Assembly: GCA_001464935.1 (NCBI GenBank)
Contig: LNEL01000024.1
Coordinates: 1-50,732 of the forward strand
Origin: Gammaproteobacteria bacterium Ga0077536
GTDB lineage: Bacteria; Pseudomonadota; Gammaproteobacteria; Ga0077536
Length of the DNA: 50,732 nt
Reading direction: 5' to 3'
The notes under the pieces are model-generated. The model worked only from the letters and a program-made list of their open reading frames with translations, was not told the DNA's origin and searched no databases. The translations under genes were made by a program, and so were the position numbers. Positions 33,456-42,745 of this stretch are shown in pieces (the first letter of the stretch is position 1; each line of letters opens with the position of its first letter).

Positions 33456-34304
33456 TCAGCCAATCAGCTTCGCGTACTGGTCGAGGATGGGCAGCACCTG
33501 GTCGGCGCCGGCCGGCGGCAGCGGCAGGATCGCGCGCTTGAAGCCGAGCGCCGGCAGCTTCTTGATCGCGTCGGCGTCCGGCGCCATCGCGAAGAACATG
33601 CCGAGATCGAGTGTCTTCACGTCGCGACCGATCTTGTTGCAGGCCTCGACGATGTGCTTCATGCCCCCTTCGAAGTCATACAGGCCGCCAATCGGCATCC
33701 AGCCGTCGCAGAACTCGGCGACGTGCGCGGCGGTTTTCGGCCCGGCAGCACCCCCCATGACGATCGGCGGATGCGGGCGCTGCGTCGGCTTCGGCCATGC
33801 CCAGCTCTTCTCGAACTGGATGTGCTTGCCCTGGAAGCTTGCCTCGTCCTTGGTCCACAGTTCCTTCATCAGCAGGATGTTCTCGCGCAGGATGTCGCGG
33901 CGCTGCTTGAAATCGAGTTTGTGATTGCGCATTTCCTCGACGTTCCAGCCGTAGCCGATGCCGAGTTCGAAGCGGCCACCGGAGATCATGTCGAGCGAGG
34001 CGACTTCCTTCGCGAGCCAGATCGGATCGCGCTGCGCGACCAGCGTGATGCCGGTGCCGAGACGGATTTTTTTCGTCACCGCGGCGGCAGCGGCGAGGGC
34101 GACGAACTGGTCATGCGTGCGCCAGTATTCTTCCGGCAGCGGCGGCATGTCCTTGAAGCCACCCCAGGGCGTCTCGCGGCTGGTCGGGATGTGGCTGTGT
34201 TCGGGGAACCACAGGGATTCGAAGCCGCGGGCTTCGACTTCCTTTGCGAGTTCCATGGGCTGAATCGCCTTGTCGGTCGGGAAAATGATGACGCCGATAT
34301 CCAT
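33456..34304 (-). CDS. LLM-class oxidoreductase, close paralog of the 22053 gene
   Basis: The 282-residue protein starts MDIGVIIFPTDKAIQP and shares about 70% of residues with the gene at 22053-22898, including ESLWFPEHSHIP, LVAQRDPIWLAKEVASLDM and GIGYGWNVEEMRNHKL. The C-terminal third, around IGGLYDFEGGMKHIVEAC, differs more, which may alter substrate choice. F420 or FMN is the expected cofactor. GGAG lies upstream. It stands alone between the YbhP-like gene and the second hybrid kinase, both minus strand. No redox partner is adjacent. Confidence 0.92.
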   Translation of the reverse strand: MDIGVIIFPTDKAIQPMELAKEVEARGFESLWFPEHSHIPTSRETPWGGFKDMPPLPEEYWRTHDQFVALAAAAAVTKKIRLGTGITLVAQRDPIWLAKEVASLDMISGGRFELGIGYGWNVEEMRNHKLDFKQRRDILRENILLMKELWTKDEASFQGKHIQFEKSWAWPKPTQRPHPPIVMGGAAGPKTAAHVAEFCDGWMPIGGLYDFEGGMKHIVEACNKIGRDVKTLDLGMFFAMAPDADAIKKLPALGFKRAILPLPPAGADQVLPILDQYAKLIG

Positions 34305-34362
34305 TGCGGGGCTCCTTCGTTTGCGCTTGTGTCAGCCCCCAGTATACGGAAATGCCCGGCCC

Positions 34363-36153
34363 TCAGGCCGGCTGCAGGCGCCGCAGGTGGCGCTCCATGA
34401 CCTCGCGCAGGGCGTCGGCGCGGAACGGTTTGCCGAGGTGGTCGTCCATGCCGGCGGCGAGACAGCGTTGACGATCGTCGTCGAAGGCATTGGCGGTGAC
34501 GGCGATGACGGGCGTACGACGGGTGGCGGCTGCCGCCTCAAGGGCGCGGATCCGTGCGGTGGCGGCATAGCCGTCCATCACCGGCATGTGGCAGTCCATC
34601 AGGACCAGCGCGGGCCGCGCATGACGAAAAGCGTCCACCGCTTCCGCGCCGTTGGTCGCCACCACGACGCTGACGCCCAACGTCTCGAGCATGGCCTCGG
34701 CCACCATCAGGTTCACCGGGTTGTCATCGACCAGCAGGACGTGGCCGTCGATCTCGATCCGCGAGGCCGCCGGTGGCGCTGCCTCGGGCTGGGTGTCCGG
34801 CGCCGGGGCGGGCCGCCACGGCAGTGTAAGGGTAAACGTGGAGCCGTGGCCCGGCGTGCTGTCGCACACGAGTTCGCCGCCCATCGCGCGCGCGAGCTGG
34901 CGCGAAATCGTGAGGCCGAGGCCCGTGCCACTGAACCGCCGGCTGTAACCGTCCTCGGCCTGGCTGAACGCATCGAAGATGCGCGCGACCTGGTCCGGTG
35001 CGATGCCGATTCCGCTGTCCCGCACCGCGATCTCCAGCTGGGCGCCGCTGCGACTCACGCGGATGCCCACTGCGCCACGCGGCGTGAATTTCACCGCATT
35101 GCCGACCAGGTTCATCACGACCTGCCGCAGGCGCGCCACATCGCCGAGCACCCATGCCGGCGTCGCGAGATCCAGTTCGAGCGACACTGTCACGTTCTTC
35201 TGCAGGGCGCTCTGCGCGCAGAGATCGGCAACATCGCGCAGGGCTTTTTCGAGATCGAACGGGGCCGACTCGAGTGGCATCTTGCCGGCCTCGATCTTCG
35301 AGAAATCGAGCACGTCATTGATGATCGACAGCAGGTGCTCGCCCGAGCGCTCGATCAGCGCGAGTCGTTCGCGCTCCTCACCGCCGACCCGGCCGTGCAG
35401 CAATTGCAGTGTCCCGAGCATGCCGTGCAGTGGCGTGCGCATCTCGTGGCTCATGGTGGCGAGAAAGCGGCTTTTGACTTCACTGTGCCGTTCGGCCAGC
35501 GCGAGCGCGTCGGCCCGATCGCTGGCGAGGCGCGCATGTTCGAATCTCATGCGCAGCAGTTCGTGCACGGTGTTGGCCGCCCGCCGGCCGTCCAGCAGCA
35601 TCAGCCCAAGAAAGAACAGCAGCGAGAGGCCGGCAAACGTTTCCTGCGCGTTACCCGAGACGACGTGCCACAGCGCCGCAGGCAGCAGCAGCGCACTGGC
35701 GAACGACGCGCTGGCGCGATACCAGCTCGACAGCGTCAGCGTCCCCACAGCTGAGACCCCCACCATGCATGCGAACAGGATGGCGCTGGGCCCGGTTTGT
35801 GCCGGAGACGGAAAAATGATGAGCGCCGAACCCCAGACCAGTCCGTCGATGATCAGCAGCGTCATGAAGACGCCTTCTACGAGCGGCGAGACGGTCGCCT
35901 GCCCGCCGCGACTGTAGAGGAGGGTCTGCGCGATCCGCGTCGCCGTCACCACCACCTTCGCGCCGAGCCAGCTGAGCAAGGCCGCGTGCGAAAAGCTCGG
36001 CCACAGAATCCACACAATCAGACACGCAAATGGAATTCCGGCCACCAGGGGTGCCAGCGCGCGGGACAGCGCGATCCTCAGCAGTTCCTGATGGATCCGC
36101 GCGGCCAGGGTGGCGGGTAGCAAATCATGCGGGTGGTCTGGCGTCATCGCCAT
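34363..36153 (-). CDS. Hybrid sensor histidine kinase/response regulator
   Basis: The product is 596 residues if started at the ATG at 36153, which has AGGAAG 9 bp upstream; an ATG 24 bp earlier has no ribosome site. Residues about 30-185 hold around six membrane helices. The kinase core has ATMSHEMRTPLHGMLG (His about 236), NLVGNAVKFT, DSGIGI and SGTGLGL. The C-terminal receiver has VDDNPVN, LMDCHMPVMDG and LGKPF and looks functional. There is no Hpt domain or adjacent response regulator, so output would need a distant partner. It diverges from the enoyl-CoA hydratase gene with about 100 bp between. Confidence 0.92.
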   Translation of the reverse strand: MAMTPDHPHDLLPATLAARIHQELLRIALSRALAPLVAGIPFACLIVWILWPSFSHAALLSWLGAKVVVTATRIAQTLLYSRGGQATVSPLVEGVFMTLLIIDGLVWGSALIIFPSPAQTGPSAILFACMVGVSAVGTLTLSSWYRASASFASALLLPAALWHVVSGNAQETFAGLSLLFFLGLMLLDGRRAANTVHELLRMRFEHARLASDRADALALAERHSEVKSRFLATMSHEMRTPLHGMLGTLQLLHGRVGGEERERLALIERSGEHLLSIINDVLDFSKIEAGKMPLESAPFDLEKALRDVADLCAQSALQKNVTVSLELDLATPAWVLGDVARLRQVVMNLVGNAVKFTPRGAVGIRVSRSGAQLEIAVRDSGIGIAPDQVARIFDAFSQAEDGYSRRFSGTGLGLTISRQLARAMGGELVCDSTPGHGSTFTLTLPWRPAPAPDTQPEAAPPAASRIEIDGHVLLVDDNPVNLMVAEAMLETLGVSVVVATNGAEAVDAFRHARPALVLMDCHMPVMDGYAATARIRALEAAAATRRTPVIAVTANAFDDDRQRCLAAGMDDHLGKPFRADALREVMERHLRRLQPA

Positions 36154-36256
36154 GGCTGATGCTTCCTGTCGGTCCATGCGGCCGCTGGCCCTGACCCCTA
36201 GTATCGACGCATCATGGCCGCCACTGGAACAGGCTGGGCCCGGAGTACCGGAAATA

Positions 36257-37096
36257 ATGCAGACCCCCTACGAGCAAATCACCCTGGACATCACCGATCC
36301 CGTCGCCCGTATCACGCTGAAGCGGCCGGAACGACTGAATGCGATGACCACGCGCATGCTGGCCGAAATCCGCCACGCGTTCGCGGCCGCCGAACGTGAC
36401 GAACGCGTAGTCGGCATCGTGCTGACGGGCGAGGGGCGCGGCTTCTGCGCCGGCATGGACATCGAGGCGCTCGACGCCATTGCAGCGGCCGGTCGAGTGT
36501 CTCGCGAAGGCCCGGCCGAACTCGCCGCAAGCCCGGGGGACCCGGCGCTGGGCGAGGATTTCGCCGCGGTCTACAGCTACCTCCTCGCCTTGCGCAAACC
36601 CGTGATCGCCGCCGTCAATGGCGCGTGCGCGGGGCTTGGTTTCTGCTTTGCGCTACTGTGCGACCTGCGCTTCGTCGAGCGCGACGCGCGGTTCAGCACG
36701 GCGTTCTCGCGTCGCGGACTGGTCGCCGAACACGGCATCAGCTGGCTGCTGCCGCGCGTGATCGGGCCCTCGCGCGCACTGGACCTGCTGTGGAGCGCGC
36801 GCAAGTTCGACGGCGTCGAAGCCGAGCGCCTCGGCCTCGCCGATCGGCTGTGCGACGCCGGCACCAGCGTCGACGCGGCCTGCGCCTACCTCCGGGAACT
36901 GGCCACCCACACCTCGCCGACTTCACTGAAGGTGATCAAACAGCAGGTCTATCGCCACCTGATGATGCCCCTCGGGCCGGCCATGGCGGACACCGAGCGC
37001 CTGATGAACGAGAGCCTCGAACGTGCCGATTTCCGCGAAGGCGTGCGCTCGTTCGTCGAGCAGCGGCCGCCGGTGTTTGCGCGGCTGAAAATCTGA
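36257..37096 (+). CDS. Enoyl-CoA hydratase/isomerase family protein
   Basis: From MQTPYEQITLDITDP the product is 279 residues with crotonase-fold motifs: ITLKRPERLNAM near 17, GEGRGFCAGMDI near 60 for the first oxyanion-hole strand, and KPVIAAVNGACAGLGFCFAL near 113 for the second. FSRRGLVAEHGISWLLPRVI near 150 carries a Glu at a position often catalytic in hydratases. Substrate is unknown. It could serve a beta-oxidation-like route with the acyl-CoA dehydrogenases elsewhere in the window. The next gene begins 10 bp downstream, suggesting an operon. Confidence 0.92.
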   Translation: MQTPYEQITLDITDPVARITLKRPERLNAMTTRMLAEIRHAFAAAERDERVVGIVLTGEGRGFCAGMDIEALDAIAAAGRVSREGPAELAASPGDPALGEDFAAVYSYLLALRKPVIAAVNGACAGLGFCFALLCDLRFVERDARFSTAFSRRGLVAEHGISWLLPRVIGPSRALDLLWSARKFDGVEAERLGLADRLCDAGTSVDAACAYLRELATHTSPTSLKVIKQQVYRHLMMPLGPAMADTERLMNESLERADFREGVRSFVEQRPPVFARLKI

Positions 37097-37106
37097 AGCA
37101 TCGCCG

Positions 37107-37916
37107 ATGCGTTTTCGTTCCCCGGCGCGCGACGCGGTGCCGCGCGCCGTGTTCGACCATCCGGCCTATGCGCCTTTCCAGCCACATGCCGCCTGGCTGA
37201 CCGGGCCCTGGCCTGCCGTCGATGCGCTGAACGAGGGGTTCGACGCGCCCCGTCATGCGCGGTCGGGCGCGTCACTGCGCTTCGTCGAGCAGACGCCGGC
37301 GCTGCTCGCGGACGGGCGCCACTATGAAGCGCGAATCCACGACACGGGCCTGATCGCGACGCGCGCGGCAAACTGGCACGACCTCTTCAATGCCCTGATG
37401 TGGATGGAGCGCTTTGCGTTGAAGTGCGCCGTCAATGCGGCGTATGTCCGCGAAGCGGCGCGTGGTCTGCCCGGCCCGCGTACGCGGCCGCAGTGCGCGC
37501 TGACCCATTTCGACGAAGCCGGCGCGCTGGTCGTGCTGCGCGACACCTCACTGCTGCCGGCCTGGGATGCGCATGACTGGCATGCGCTGTTCTGGTGTGG
37601 GCACTGGCATGCGGACGCGCAGCTCGTGCTGTTCGGCCACGCGCTGCTCGAGCACCTGCTGCTGCCGGGCGCCATGCCGGTCGCGAAGTGCCTGGTGACG
37701 ATCGGTGACGACACCGCGTCCGCCGTCCAGGCGGTGGCCGACGCCATTGCCGCCGGCGACGCGCTCCGTGATCCGGCCGAACTGCGGCCCCTGCCGCTCG
37801 CCGGCCTCGCCGGCTGGCATCCAGACAATTCGCACGAGCATTTCGTGCGCGAAGCCGCCTGCTTCCGGCCGCGCCGTCCGGACCGCGTCTACCCGGCACC
37901 GCTACGCGTCATGTAG
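37107..37916 (+). CDS. DUF3025 domain protein
   Basis: The 269-residue protein has the DUF3025 hallmark NWHDLFNALMWMERFALK near 87-104, preceded by YEARIHDTGLIATR and followed by LTHFDEAGALVVLRDTSLL and FGHALLEHLLLPG. The C-terminus PLAGLAGWHPDN also fits. No function is known for the family, which is widespread in beta- and gammaproteobacteria. There is no signal peptide or membrane segment. It lies 10 bp after the enoyl-CoA hydratase gene. Confidence 0.9.
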   Translation: MRFRSPARDAVPRAVFDHPAYAPFQPHAAWLTGPWPAVDALNEGFDAPRHARSGASLRFVEQTPALLADGRHYEARIHDTGLIATRAANWHDLFNALMWMERFALKCAVNAAYVREAARGLPGPRTRPQCALTHFDEAGALVVLRDTSLLPAWDAHDWHALFWCGHWHADAQLVLFGHALLEHLLLPGAMPVAKCLVTIGDDTASAVQAVADAIAAGDALRDPAELRPLPLAGLAGWHPDNSHEHFVREAACFRPRRPDRVYPAPLRVM

Positions 37917-37944
37917 TCGGGGAGTGCGGTTCGGGCTGGGGGAG

Positions 37945-38130
37945 GGATTGGCCACCGAGAACACCGAGAACACCGAGGAATTCGGTGACGGCGCCGAGCC
38001 TGTTGCAGGCGGCGGCGCCGGACGGACGGCATGCTCCTGGCGCATATGGACCGGGTTTGGTGAGCCGCACCTCGTTACGGCCGGCTGTAAATCTCATCCA
38101 TTCTTCCTCGGTGTTCTCGGTGGCCAATCC
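37945..38130. repeat. Inverted repeat with 24-bp perfect arms between convergent genes
   Basis: The left arm (37945-37968) and the right arm (38107-38130) are exact reverse complements. Each contains ATTGGCCACCGAGAACACC. The left arm is followed by a tandem copy of AACACCGAG. A 138-bp spacer separates the arms, and a run of ten C residues lies just right at 38135-38144. It sits between the 3' ends of the DUF3025 and aldehyde dehydrogenase genes, where it could act as a terminator or be a small mobile repeat. No gene is visible in 37917-38182. Confidence 0.75.
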
Positions 38131-38182
38131 CCTTCCCCCCCCCCAAAAGTGGCCCATCCGCAGTACCCGAAACGCTGCCGCG

Positions 38183-39628
38183 TCAGCGCCTGTCCGGTGC
38201 CGGCCGGATGACGAGGTTGCGGATTTCGGTCATGTCCTCCATCGCGAACAGCACGCCTTCGCGGCCGAGGCCGGAATCCTTGACGCCGCCGTAGGGCATG
38301 TTGTCGACGCGGTACGACGGCACGTCCCCGATCACCACGCCGCCGACTTCGAGCACGTCCCAGGCCTGCTGCGCCTTGTAGAAGTCGCGCGTGAACACGC
38401 CGGCCTGCAGGCCGTAGCGTGAGTCGTTGACGAGGGCGAGCGCCGCATCGAAATCGCTGAACGGCATCAGCACCGCGACGGGCCCGAACGCCTCCTCGGC
38501 ACAGACTTTGGATGTCTGAGGCGCGTGTTCGAGCAGGGTGGCCTGCAGCATCGCGCCCCGACGCCCGCCGCCGCACAGCACGCGGGCACCGGCGGCCTTC
38601 GCTTCCGCGATCCAGGTCTCGAGGCGGATGGCTTCGGACTCGGCGATCATCGGGCCGATGAACGTGGTCTCTTCCTTCGGATCGCCTTCGATCAGTGCAC
38701 TCGTCTTCGCCACCAGCTTTGCTTTCAGTGCGTCGTAGATCGACTCGTGCACGATGATGCGCTGGACGGAAATACAGCTCTGGCCGGACTGGTAGAACGC
38801 GCCGAACACGATGCGCTCGACCGCGTCGTCGATGTCGGCGTCTTGGTCGACGATCACCGCCGCGTTGCCGCCGAGTTCGAGCACGACCTTCTTCTTGCCG
38901 GCGCGGGCCTTCAGGTCCCAGCCGACATCGGGCGATCCGGTGAAGGACAGCAGCTTCAGGCGCTCGTCGGTGGTGAACAGATCCGCGCCGTCGCGCGCGC
39001 AGGGCAGGATCGAGAAGGCCCCGGCCGGCAGCGGCGTTTCGGCGAGCACCTCGCCGATGATCAGCGCCCCGAGCGGTGTGCGCGACGCGGGCTTCATCAC
39101 GAACGGGCAACCGACCGCGAGCGCCGGCGCGACCTTGTGCGCGGCGAGGTTCAGCGGGAAATTGAACGGCGAGATGAACGAGCAGGGCCCGATCGGCACG
39201 CGTTTCCACATGCCGCGGTAGCCTTTTGCACGCGGCGAAATGTCGAGAGTCTGCAGCGCGCCGTGCATGCGCACGGCTTCCTCGCCCGCGATGCGGAAGG
39301 TGTCGATGAGCCGTGTGACCTCACCGCGCGCATCGCGAATCGGCTTGCCGGCCTCGATGCACAGCGAGTAGGCGAGTTCGTCGGCGCGCTCGCGAAAGCG
39401 CGTGACGCAGTGGTTCAGGATGTCCTGGCGCTCGTAGGCGGCCAGCGCGGCCATTGCCGGGGCGGCGGCCACGGCGGCGGCGATCCCGGCGTCGATCGCG
39501 CGGGCATCTGCCAGCGCGACTTCGGTGACCACCTCGCCCGAATACTTGTCGGTGACCGGCAGCGTGCGTTCGGCATCGACCGGCTTGTTCGCGAGGTAGT
39601 ACGGATAGCGTGATTTCAGTGTCGACAT
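38183..39628 (-). CDS. Aldehyde dehydrogenase family protein
   Basis: The 481-residue protein has the complete ALDH set: FISPFNFPLN (Asn156), Lys179 in VMKPASRTP, FTGSPDVG near 229, Glu251 in VLELGGN, and Cys285 in QSGQSCISVQR. It oxidises an aldehyde with NAD(P)+. The YQSGQSCISVQR active-site segment is typical of the lactaldehyde/GapN-like and non-phosphorylating branches; the precise substrate cannot be fixed. It starts 25 bp after the acetolactate synthase-like gene and is probably co-transcribed with it. The pairing of a TPP-dependent carboligase with an ALDH suggests they act on an aldehyde made by or fed to the TPP enzyme. Confidence 0.92.
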   Translation of the reverse strand: MSTLKSRYPYYLANKPVDAERTLPVTDKYSGEVVTEVALADARAIDAGIAAAVAAAPAMAALAAYERQDILNHCVTRFRERADELAYSLCIEAGKPIRDARGEVTRLIDTFRIAGEEAVRMHGALQTLDISPRAKGYRGMWKRVPIGPCSFISPFNFPLNLAAHKVAPALAVGCPFVMKPASRTPLGALIIGEVLAETPLPAGAFSILPCARDGADLFTTDERLKLLSFTGSPDVGWDLKARAGKKKVVLELGGNAAVIVDQDADIDDAVERIVFGAFYQSGQSCISVQRIIVHESIYDALKAKLVAKTSALIEGDPKEETTFIGPMIAESEAIRLETWIAEAKAAGARVLCGGGRRGAMLQATLLEHAPQTSKVCAEEAFGPVAVLMPFSDFDAALALVNDSRYGLQAGVFTRDFYKAQQAWDVLEVGGVVIGDVPSYRVDNMPYGGVKDSGLGREGVLFAMEDMTEIRNLVIRPAPDRR

Positions 39629-39653
39629 GACGGCTGCTCCTGGCTCGCGCGGC

Positions 39654-41297
39654 TCAGACCGCTGCGCTGAGCCGCTTGATGTCCCGGTTGAGGATGGCGT
39701 CGTTCTCCGTGTAATCGACGGGGCAGTCGATCAGGTGGAAGCCGTCGGTGTTCAGGCAGTGAGTCAGCAGCGGGCCGAGTTCGGCGGCGGTCGCCACGCG
39801 ATGACCGTGCCCGCCGTAACTTTCGACGTAGCGCACGAAATCGGGATTGCCGTACGTCAGGCCGAAATCGGTGAGACCCATGTTGGCCTGCTTCCAGCGA
39901 ATCATGCCGTAGGCATCGTCGCGCAGGATCAGCACCACCATCTGCATGTTCAGGCGCACTGCGGTCTCGATCTCCTGGCTGTTCATCATGAAGCCGCCGT
40001 CGCCGCAGATCGCCATGATCTTGCGTTCCGGGTGCACCAGCCGCGCCGCCATGGCCGACGGCAGGCCCGCGCCCATCGTCGCCAGCGCATTGTCGAGCAG
40101 CACCGAGTTGGGCGTGTGTGCCTTGTAGTTGCGCGCGAACCAGATTTTGTACACGCCGTTGTCGAGCGCGATGATGCCGTCGGACGGCATCGCCTTGCGC
40201 ACTTCGGCGACGAGCCGTTGCGGGTAGATCGGGAAGCGATCGTCGGTCGTGCCCTGCAGCAGGTTCTCCTCGGCCGCGCGGCGGATGACATCGATGCGGC
40301 TGAAATCCCACGCCGCCTGTTTCGTGATCGTCTCCTTCATCTGCCAGATCGCGTTCGCGATGTCGCCGACCACCTCCACCTGCGGGAAGTACACCGGGTC
40401 GACCTCCGCCGAGCGGAAGCTGACGTGGATCACTTCCGTGCCGCCGCGCTTCATGAAGAACGGCGGCTTCTCGATCACATCGTGGCCGATGTTGACGATC
40501 AGATCTGCAGCTTCGATGGCGCGATGCACGAAATCGCCGGCCGACATGGCCGCGTTGCCGATGAACAATGGATGCCGTTCGTCGACGACGCCCTTGCCGA
40601 GTTGCGTGGTCACGAACGGAATGCCGGTCAGTTCGATGAACTCCAGCAGCATCTTCGACGTCAGCTTGCGGTTCGCGCCGGCGCCGATGATGAGAATCGG
40701 CGTGCGTGCCTTTTCGATGCGGTTGACCGCGGCGCGAATCGCCTTCTCTTCCGGCACGGCGCGCCGCAGCAGGCTGCGCGGCAGCGGCAGGTTGTCGGTG
40801 TCCTCCTCGGCGATGTCCTCAGGGAACTCCAGGTGCACGGCACCGGGCTTCTCTTCTTCGGCAAGGCGGAAGGCTTCGCGTACGCGCGAGGCGATGTTGT
40901 CGGCAGACGCAATCTGGTGCGTGTACTTGGTGATCGGCCGCATCATGTCGACGACGTCGATGATCTGGAAGCGGCCCTGCTTCGAAGATTTGATCGGCTT
41001 CTGCCCGGTGATCATCATCATCGGCATGCCACCGAGATACGCATAGGCCGCCGCGGTCACGAAGTTCGTCGCGCCCGGCCCCAGCGTTGAAAGGCATACG
41101 CCGGCATGGCCGGTCAGCCGGCCGTAGGTCGCCGCCATGAAGCCCGCGGCCTGTTCGTGTCGGGTGAGGATCAGCTTGATCTGCGTCGAGCGTGAGAGAG
41201 AGTCCAGAAAGGCCAGGTTCTCCTCGCCCGGGATGCCGAAGATGTAGCGAACGCCCTCTTCCTCGAGCGCCTTGATGAACAGGTCCGATGCATTCAT
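39654..41297 (-). CDS. Acetolactate synthase large-subunit-like TPP enzyme
   Basis: From MNASDLFIKALEEEGVRYIF the product is 547 residues. It has FGIPGEEN, the catalytic Glu in TRHEQAAGFMA near residue 50, a middle domain with LIIGAGANR, and TPP-binding GDGGFMMNSQEIETA with NMQMVVLILRDDAYG near 430-460. The sequence around FQIIDVVDMMRPITKYTH is like catabolic acetolactate synthases (AlsS/BudB). No small regulatory subunit is adjacent, which fits the catabolic type. It should condense pyruvate with another 2-oxo acid. It lies 251 bp past the acetate kinase gene on the same strand; the gap holds no clear gene. Confidence 0.9.
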   Translation of the reverse strand: MNASDLFIKALEEEGVRYIFGIPGEENLAFLDSLSRSTQIKLILTRHEQAAGFMAATYGRLTGHAGVCLSTLGPGATNFVTAAAYAYLGGMPMMMITGQKPIKSSKQGRFQIIDVVDMMRPITKYTHQIASADNIASRVREAFRLAEEEKPGAVHLEFPEDIAEEDTDNLPLPRSLLRRAVPEEKAIRAAVNRIEKARTPILIIGAGANRKLTSKMLLEFIELTGIPFVTTQLGKGVVDERHPLFIGNAAMSAGDFVHRAIEAADLIVNIGHDVIEKPPFFMKRGGTEVIHVSFRSAEVDPVYFPQVEVVGDIANAIWQMKETITKQAAWDFSRIDVIRRAAEENLLQGTTDDRFPIYPQRLVAEVRKAMPSDGIIALDNGVYKIWFARNYKAHTPNSVLLDNALATMGAGLPSAMAARLVHPERKIMAICGDGGFMMNSQEIETAVRLNMQMVVLILRDDAYGMIRWKQANMGLTDFGLTYGNPDFVRYVESYGGHGHRVATAAELGPLLTHCLNTDGFHLIDCPVDYTENDAILNRDIKRLSAAV

Positions 41298-41548
41298 GTG
41301 CTGTGCTCCCGCTGCGTCATCCGGGTCCGCCACTGGCGCACCCGGTTCCCCGATTGATTGGTGTATGGCCCGCCCGTTTTGAGTTGTCGTCGGGTCGGGT
41401 CCGTGCCGGCAGGCGGCTGCGCGCCCACGCAGACCGCTGCCTCGTCCAGATTCGTGCCTCGCTGTGTATCGGCGGCGCGAGCCGAAACTGGCAGGGGGCC
41501 GGTATTGCGCATCGGCAACGCCGGACCCTCCGCCTTCACTGTAGCAGG

Positions 41549-42745
41549 CTAGGGTCTCAGCGGCCCTGCCAGCAGCGCTGCCGCCGCCCGGGCGATGACG
41601 AGTTCCTCGTCAGCCGCGATCACGGTGCCGACGACCGGGGATGACGCCGTGGTGATGATGGCCGTGCCGGCCCGGTTCGCCTGTTCATCGAGTGTGAGTC
41701 CGAGCCACTGGAGGCCGTGCACGATGCGCGCCCGGATCCCGGCGCTGTGCTCGCCGATGCCGCCCGTGAACACCAGGACGTCGAGTCCGCCGAGGGCAGC
41801 GGTCAGCGATCCCACTTCTCTCTGGACCCGATAAACGTAACAGGCGATCGCAAAGGCCGCGGCCGGGTCCGCCGCTTCCCGTGCAAGCAGCGTCTGCATG
41901 TCGCCGCTGCCGCCCGACAGGGCGCGCAGACCCGACTCGTGATAAAGCAGCTCCTCGAGTGCGGCGGGCGACAGTCCGTCGCGTAGCAGGTGGAGCAGAA
42001 TGCCCGGGTCGAGACTGCCGCAGCGGCTGCTCATCGGGGGACCTTCGAGCGTGCTGAAGCCCATGGTGGTCGCGAGGCTGCGGTGGTCGTGGATCGCGGT
42101 GAGGCTGGTGCCGCCCCCGAGATGCGCGACGATCACCCGCCTGCCGGCCAGATCGGGCAACAGCTTCGCAAGGGCGAGGACGCTGCTCTCGCACGACAAG
42201 CCATGAAAGCCGTAGCGCCTGAGCCCCTGTCGGCGCAGCGCGGCAGGCAAGGCATAAGTATGTTCGACTGCGGGTAACTCGCGATGAAAGGCGGTGTCGA
42301 AACAGGCGAACTGCGGCAGTCCGGGCCATCGCCGGCTGACAGCGTGCACGCCGGCGATGCCTGCCGCCTGGTGGAGAGGGGCGAGCGCCTGAAGTGCCGT
42401 AATCGCCTGCAGGGTTGGCCCGTCGATCTGCACCGGCTGCGCAAACTGCTCGGCGCCATGCACGACACGATGCCCTGCGGCCGTCACAGGGGCGAGGTCC
42501 GGCCAGCGGCGCAAGCCCGACAGCATCAGGTCGAAGGCGTGGGCGTGGTCGCAGGCGTCACGGCTGTCCATTGCCTCCTCTCCGCCCCCTTCGGCGTCTC
42601 GCCAGCGCAACACGGGGGCGGCGCTCCCGATGCCGCTAAGAACCATGCGCAGGTGCTCGTGCAGCGCATGGTCGCCGGTGCGGAACACGGCGCACTTGAT
42701 GCTCGACGAGCCGGCATTCAACACGAGCAGCGAACCCGCGCTCAT
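41549..42745 (-). CDS. ackA: Acetate kinase, phosphoketolase-operon type
   Basis: The 398-residue protein has VLNAGSSSIKCAV (Asn10), Arg93 in GHRVVHG, Asp150 in CFDTAFHRELP, His181 in YGFHGLS, Arg241 in MSSRCGSLDPG and EELVIARA near the C-terminus, all expected in acetate kinase. The phosphate-binding segment normally written HLGNG reads HLGGG (Gly at 211), and TSH after the catalytic His reads LSC. It should convert acetyl phosphate and ADP to acetate and ATP. The ATG overlaps the transaldolase stop by 4 bp. In context its acetyl phosphate would come from the phosphoketolase encoded upstream. Confidence 0.93.
   Translation of the reverse strand: MSAGSLLVLNAGSSSIKCAVFRTGDHALHEHLRMVLSGIGSAAPVLRWRDAEGGGEEAMDSRDACDHAHAFDLMLSGLRRWPDLAPVTAAGHRVVHGAEQFAQPVQIDGPTLQAITALQALAPLHQAAGIAGVHAVSRRWPGLPQFACFDTAFHRELPAVEHTYALPAALRRQGLRRYGFHGLSCESSVLALAKLLPDLAGRRVIVAHLGGGTSLTAIHDHRSLATTMGFSTLEGPPMSSRCGSLDPGILLHLLRDGLSPAALEELLYHESGLRALSGGSGDMQTLLAREAADPAAAFAIACYVYRVQREVGSLTAALGGLDVLVFTGGIGEHSAGIRARIVHGLQWLGLTLDEQANRAGTAIITTASSPVVGTVIAADEELVIARAAAALLAGPLRP

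Noticed and set aside
39627..41090. 487-codon plus-strand frame opposite the acetolactate synthase-like gene
   Set aside because: Shadow frame; the minus strand has full TPP-enzyme motifs.
41298..41548. Possible small gene between acetolactate synthase-like and acetate kinase genes
   Set aside because: Short open frames here have no ribosome site and Arg/Pro-rich products; treated as a leader/promoter region.
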